Below, in pieces: positions 60,720 through 64,000 of a stretch of DNA of 64,000 nucleotides; the stretch's first letter is position 1; each line of letters opens with the position of its first letter. Source of the stretch: Terrilactibacillus sp. S3-3 (GTDB taxonomy: Bacteria > Bacillota > Bacilli > Bacillales > Sporolactobacillaceae); NCBI GenBank assembly GCA_030437565.1, contig CP129291.1, positions 310,001-374,000 on the forward strand, written 5' to 3'. Both the position numbers and the translations under genes were made by a program. The notes beneath the pieces were generated by a model. It did not search any database and was not told the origin of the DNA. It was given only the letters and a program-made list of their open reading frames with translations.

Positions 60720-61419
60720 AGCTAAAACATTTAAGCCAATGACTCTTTTAGTAGGTTCATCAATAAATAGAAAGACACGATCGCTTACGGTGCATAAATA
60801 TCTTAAGGCAATGTTTTCTTTTAATTGGTCCGTTCCCCACCAATAGGTCGGAGTAATATCAATACATCCATAACACCTTAAATAGGTTTCTCTTAGAAAT
60901 TCCCAAACTTCTTTAAATTTTTCCACCTCATCGGTATTTAGTTTAGGTATCATTCGGGAATCGACTTGGCATGTTAATGTTTGATTAATGACTCCGTGGG
61001 GAGGGTCATGTAAATCCCCATAAAATCCTGAAATAATTGGGTTCAGTGCATTTGAATAATACTTTTTCATTTATTTGCTGCCTAGAGCGATCAGCTAATT
61101 CTGTTAATTGAATTTCAAATGGAAGACTATTTTCCCTTTGCGGATCAAAAACACCTTTAACAGATTCAAAATTTAGAGCTAAAAACAATCAAGAACTCGT
61201 TGATAAATACTGTGATCCGGTATAGGTATGGTGGTAATAATATTTTTTTTCTTTTCCTAATGCATATTGAGCAATAAAAAACTGAGTCAATAGGGTCATT
61301 CGGTCAATTTTAAATTCATTGGGAATATCTCTAAAGTCAAAGTTGTCCGGCTGTTCTATAGAATGTATTTCTAATTCAAGATCTTGATTATAAATGTTTA
61401 GCCAATCTAGATTATCCAT
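60720..61419 (-). CDS. Hypothetical protein, interrupted by a stop and a frameshift
   Basis: It is AT-rich and not recognised. Joined product is about 233 residues: MDNLDWLNIYNQDLELEIHSIEQPDNFDFRDIPNEFKIDRM..., an in-frame TGA at 61189, FLALNFESVKGVFDPQRENSLPFEIQLTELADRSRQQINEK, a shift near 61075, then ISGFYGDLHDPPHGVINQTLTCQVDSRMIPKL ... WWGTDQLKENIALRYLCTVSDRVFLFIDEPTKRVIGLNVLA. It has no signal peptide or TM helix. The internal TGA is not at a homopolymer, so real decay is possible here. Could be an immunity-type protein, but that is a guess from size and context. Confidence 0.5.
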
Positions 61420-61478
61420 AAAAACAACTCCTATAATAAACCTATTGCTATTATAGCAAAAAGATCATGAAATCATTA

Positions 61479-62028
61479 CTAGATAATTTCTTCACCTATA
61501 TACACAGCATTTGATACTGGAGTGGTTAATTCTTTAAATTGAGTATTTCTACCATCTAACACTCCATAATATCTACTCTGTAAGTTCCCTTAGACAAATG
61601 ATAAAAATTAAATTGACCTCATGGAGTCTTTGTTGAAGGATTGAATCTTGGCGTTTCTGAATGATGAGTAACGGTATACCAACGGTGATCTTCGTAACTA
61701 TATTTTTGGAGATCACATCTTAGATTTGCTTTATAAACACGATCATTACCGCTAAATTTCCAGTTTGCCTCAAGATGTGTTGTGCTAACTGCTTAATTGT
61801 CATTGTTCCCCAATAAGATGGACCAGCTATTCGCATTTGTGGTCTCGAATTTGAAGTCTTTGAATAGGAGTCTGTTAAATTATTCCCAAATTGGCCAACT
61901 ATATTGCTTCCCTTTTCAATTGACGAATCTGTTGGTTTAGCACTAACATTTAAAGAAGTATCGGCAAAAGCCGAAACTGGAACTAATACCAAAAATACAA
62001 CAATCATTAAAGAAATAATTTTTTTCAT
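61479..62028 (-). CDS. Secreted hypothetical protein (frameshifted)
   Basis: It has a clear signal peptide, MKKIISLMIVVFLVLVPVSAFA, with cleavage after AFA. The mature part is ADTSLNVSAKPTDSSIEKGSNIVGQF..., broken near 61790, continuing RCDLQKYSYEDHRWYTVTHHSETPRFNPSTKTP and, after a TGA or shift near 61620, GQFNFYHLSKGTYRVDYYGVLDGRNTQF to a stop at 61479. About 180 residues with beta-rich character. The family is not recognised. It shares the AT-rich composition of its neighbour. Confidence 0.6.
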
Positions 62029-62471
62029 CTAAATTCCCCCTTTTTTCTTAATAACCAACATTATAGTCTAAATATTGAGAAAAAATATGTCTGATTTAGT
62101 CTAAAGGAAATTTTTTTTTTTGTATTATAACTCAACTTTTGCTATATTAACGAATACTCAGAATTGTATCCAAGGGAATAATGATGATCTAAACGATGAC
62201 TCTATCTATTTTGCAGATTTTATCCAGTTCATCCGAGGCTTTCAGCATCGATAGGTTTTTAGGTTTTATCTTAGTTTACTTGTTTTTTTACTCTCCATAA
62301 GAAACCGAATGCAATGAAACCATTTTTTAGGAGGCCCTAAGTATTGCTTTTGAATCAAAGGGTAAGTTGAATCGTTGAACAGTCGTTTCGAGCTTCTGCT
62401 AAATAAAAACAAACAAAACAGTTTGAATTAGGGACAAGAATTTGATTTTTAATAGCTCTTTCGCTCTGACC
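62029..62471. other. AT-rich intergenic stretch, no gene recognised
   Basis: Short frames in all directions are closed by stops. Some plus-strand segments (QILSSSSEAFSIDRFLGFILVYL) look like decayed coding sequence, but no family can be named. Confidence 0.45.
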
Positions 62472-62707
62472 ATGATTTCCGTCGCTGATAAACCAAAGTG
62501 GTTGGTAATAATTTGGATCATTATCCCTAGATCATTCTTGGTAACAATCTATCGAAAAGCATTGTCCCAATGTTGTTGGATGTCATCCAGTCAGAATCAC
62601 TTGTTCGGATACTGGGACTGTTCTCTTTAGTGATACTAATAGTGGAAAATGAATTAAAAAATCAGATAATTGATAATCTGATGGGCGGCCTGCTGCAACC
62701 TCAATAA
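62472..62707 (+). CDS. Small hydrophobic protein (frameshifted)
   Basis: It is about 78 residues: MISVADKPKWLVIIWIIIPRSFL, a shift near 62540, then GNNLSKSIVPMLLDVIQSESLVRILGLFSLVILIVENELKNQIIDNLMGGLLQPQ. There are two hydrophobic segments and a C-terminal amphipathic tail. It is followed at 17 bp by another small membrane protein behind AAAGGAG. Family unknown. Confidence 0.4.
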
Positions 62708-62723
62708 AGGAGTACAAGAAACC

Positions 62724-62914
62724 ATGTCAAAATTATTTTGCTATTAGTAGTTGCTTTTTTGTTTGACACGGCTATCATGGGCGGGTTTGGTACTTACAAA
62801 CTGATGGGACGAGATGCGGATCAAGCGGCAGAAACAACTCAGGCCCAACCGGTTTGGAAAAAATCGGAGGAAGCAACGCATCCGTTTGAAGTGGATGTTA
62901 AAACGGATAAATAG
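62724..62914 (+). CDS. Small single-TM protein (frameshifted)
   Basis: It is about 62 residues. MSK is followed by a helix (ILLLVVAFLFDTAIMGGFG) and a charged tail GRDADQAAETTQAQPVWKKSEEATHPFEVDVKTDK. One base is missing near 62737. AAAGGAG precedes the ATG. It probably anchors in the membrane with the tail outside or inside, undetermined. Possibly co-transcribed with the preceding small gene. Confidence 0.45.
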
Positions 62915-62984
62915 TAGAAATAAGCATTGAAGAGTTGATTCAGAAACTAAAAAAAGCCGGACGTATGCCCAACAAACAAAAAAA

Positions 62985-63025
62985 ATCCAAGAAGCGGTAT
63001 CTCCTTGATTTTTTTTTTTTTTTGT
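62985..63025. terminator. Bidirectional terminator
   Basis: AATCCAAGAAG and CTCCTTGATT pair imperfectly, with eight A's on the left and about fifteen T's on the right, between the small gene (plus) and the minus-strand gene ending at 63038. Confidence 0.8.
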
Positions 63026-63037
63026 TTTTACAAGTCT

Positions 63038-63683
63038 CTAAAATTTATTTGGAAATTGCTTGACGATGCCATGTCAGCGTGTCGGCTAATTTTATGACAT
63101 GATCTTCACCTTGATCGAAAGCCCGAATGTCCGCGTCCCAGTCTTTTTTAATTCTGGCCACAACTTGAGCGGCAGCAAAATCCAAATGCATGTATAACAG
63201 GTTCTTTAAATCGTTTTTAGACCAATTTGGATTGGCACTGCTGAGAAACTGGGCGATGTCATCGGCGTTTTTGTGCCATTCTGTATTGTATTTTTTTTAT
63301 ATTGGCCTGATCGCCTTTTTTGGCCGCATCCACCAGTTTTCCGGCAATCAGAATATGCTCTCTTAGCAGTTTTCCCAGTTTATTGCCTGCGGCTTCTCCG
63401 TAGTAAGGTTTGATGGCATTGCCGATATCGTCCTGGTTCTTCAACAGTCTTGTCAGCACTTTGTTTTGATCCTCAAGTTCGGCAATGGCGCTGACAAAAT
63501 AACTTCTTTCCCAAATGGTGTGTTCAATCCACAGTTTTCTTAAATCACTCTTAAGTTGAAAGGCCGATGGACCGAAAAATGATCTGGTGCCTGCGAGCCC
63601 TCTTGTGCTTCTGTTTTGATTGGCGAAAAGATTAGAGCAGCCAACATGAATAAAACCGTTAATTTTCCTAAAGCTTTTTTCAT
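63038..63683 (-). CDS. Exported helical protein of unknown function (frameshifted)
   Basis: The signal peptide is MKKALGKLTVLFMLAALIFSPIKTEA. The mature region is helical: LKSDLRKLWIEHTIWERSYFVSAIAELEDQNKVLTRLLKNQDDIGNAIKPYYGEAAGNKLGKLLREHILIAGKLVDAAKKGD, then in other frames WHKNADDIAQFLSSANPNWSKNDLKNLLYMHL and GIVKQFPNKF at the end. Breaks lie near 63550, 63290 and 63075. Similar Bacillus proteins of about 210 residues exist, sometimes labelled glycosyltransferases without basis. The upstream site is AGAAGGAG. Confidence 0.7.
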
Positions 63684-64000
63684 CCACTTTTTCTCCTTCT
63701 AAAGTTATAAACGCTTCGTCATTATTGTGGATGTTTTCAGTTATTTCATTCTTGTTAGTACAAATTACTTAAGATGTTCTGCTGCAATCACGAGGATAGG
63801 AAATATTTGGAAATATAATAAGATTTAGGGATGGTATTGGAAACTTGGTTTGAAGCTGGCGGCGGGTAAAATCAAGAAACGTGCGGGCCGAAGTTATCAG
63901 CTTGTCCAAACCACTGTTCCGACTATCGCGGTTTTTTCGGCGATACGGCTGCGGCGATTAGAACAAAGAGCACGGGAGTGAAATCAAATCAGGAACTACT
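63684..64000. other. Right-edge stretch, no gene recognised
   Basis: Presumed promoter region of the exported protein gene, then about 170 bases of higher GC that may be the start of another gene cut by the window edge. No frame could be supported. Confidence 0.4.

Noticed and set aside
1-64000. rRNA, tRNA or tmRNA genes
   Set aside because: I saw no cloverleaf with a CCA-type end and no rRNA core motifs; a tRNAscan-SE run would settle it.

Overview
The window looks like chromosome of a spore-forming Bacillales bacterium (Firmicutes). Evidence: a tlp small acid-soluble spore protein gene, a yppC-like DUF2515 gene, a CIRCE (HrcA) operator, strong AGGAGG ribosome sites, TTGACA/TATAAT promoters and hairpin-plus-T terminators. 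Most genes fall into fragments in two or three frames, almost always at runs of 6-12 A/T. The proteins are otherwise well conserved and keep their catalytic residues. I therefore annotate them as genes with probable sequencing or assembly indels, not as natural pseudogenes, and note the breaks.

Layout. 1-360: a tandem-repeat array. 467-4565 (minus): a gentisate-pathway operon (3-hydroxybenzoate 6-hydroxylase, gentisate dioxygenase, DinB protein, fumarylpyruvate hydrolase, YciI protein), facing a divergent IclR regulator (4782-5559). 5867-12449: acyl-CoA dehydrogenase, acyl-CoA synthetase, a second repeat array, a GAF/PucR regulator, a structured RNA-like element and a YbgC-type thioesterase. 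12442-18550: MRJP/Yellow-like protein, small membrane proteins, PaaI thioesterase, paired YdcZ transporters and the largest repeat array (about 11 units). 18550-24849: flavin monooxygenase, TetR/SDR pair, tlp, and an ABC exporter operon with its own TetR gene and two operator palindromes.

25201-32950: an AT-rich island between two direct copies of an insertion-sequence-like end. It holds a truncated alkA, a truncated amino-acid permease, an IS256-family element, and an unusual operon: a cupin, a methionyl-tRNA-synthetase-like protein and a leaderless type-1 periplasmic-binding-fold protein. 33125-42940: keto-acid decarboxylase, DUF2515, MFS transporter, htpG under CIRCE control, RraA-like and YbaK-like proteins, and a 26-residue membrane peptide. 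43203-44873: an IS1380-family element. 45157-50845: a polar amino-acid ABC transporter, chemotaxis transducer, PaaK-like ligase and transglutaminase-like protein, then a fourth repeat array.

51592-60550: a valine-degradation regulon. A CBS-PAS-AAA-Fis activator sits between two operons that each carry a sigma-54 -24/-12 promoter: leftward, enoyl-CoA hydratase and 3-hydroxyisobutyryl-CoA hydrolase; rightward, acyl-CoA dehydrogenase, 3-hydroxyisobutyrate dehydrogenase and methylmalonate-semialdehyde dehydrogenase. Together these cover isobutyryl-CoA to propionyl-CoA. 60720-64000: AT-rich accessory genes of unknown function and an exported helical protein.

The observations I rate highest are the island operon around the MetRS-like protein, the element at 11731-11932 with two ACAGGA hairpin loops, and the about 104-bp repeat arrays that follow the 3' ends of genes.
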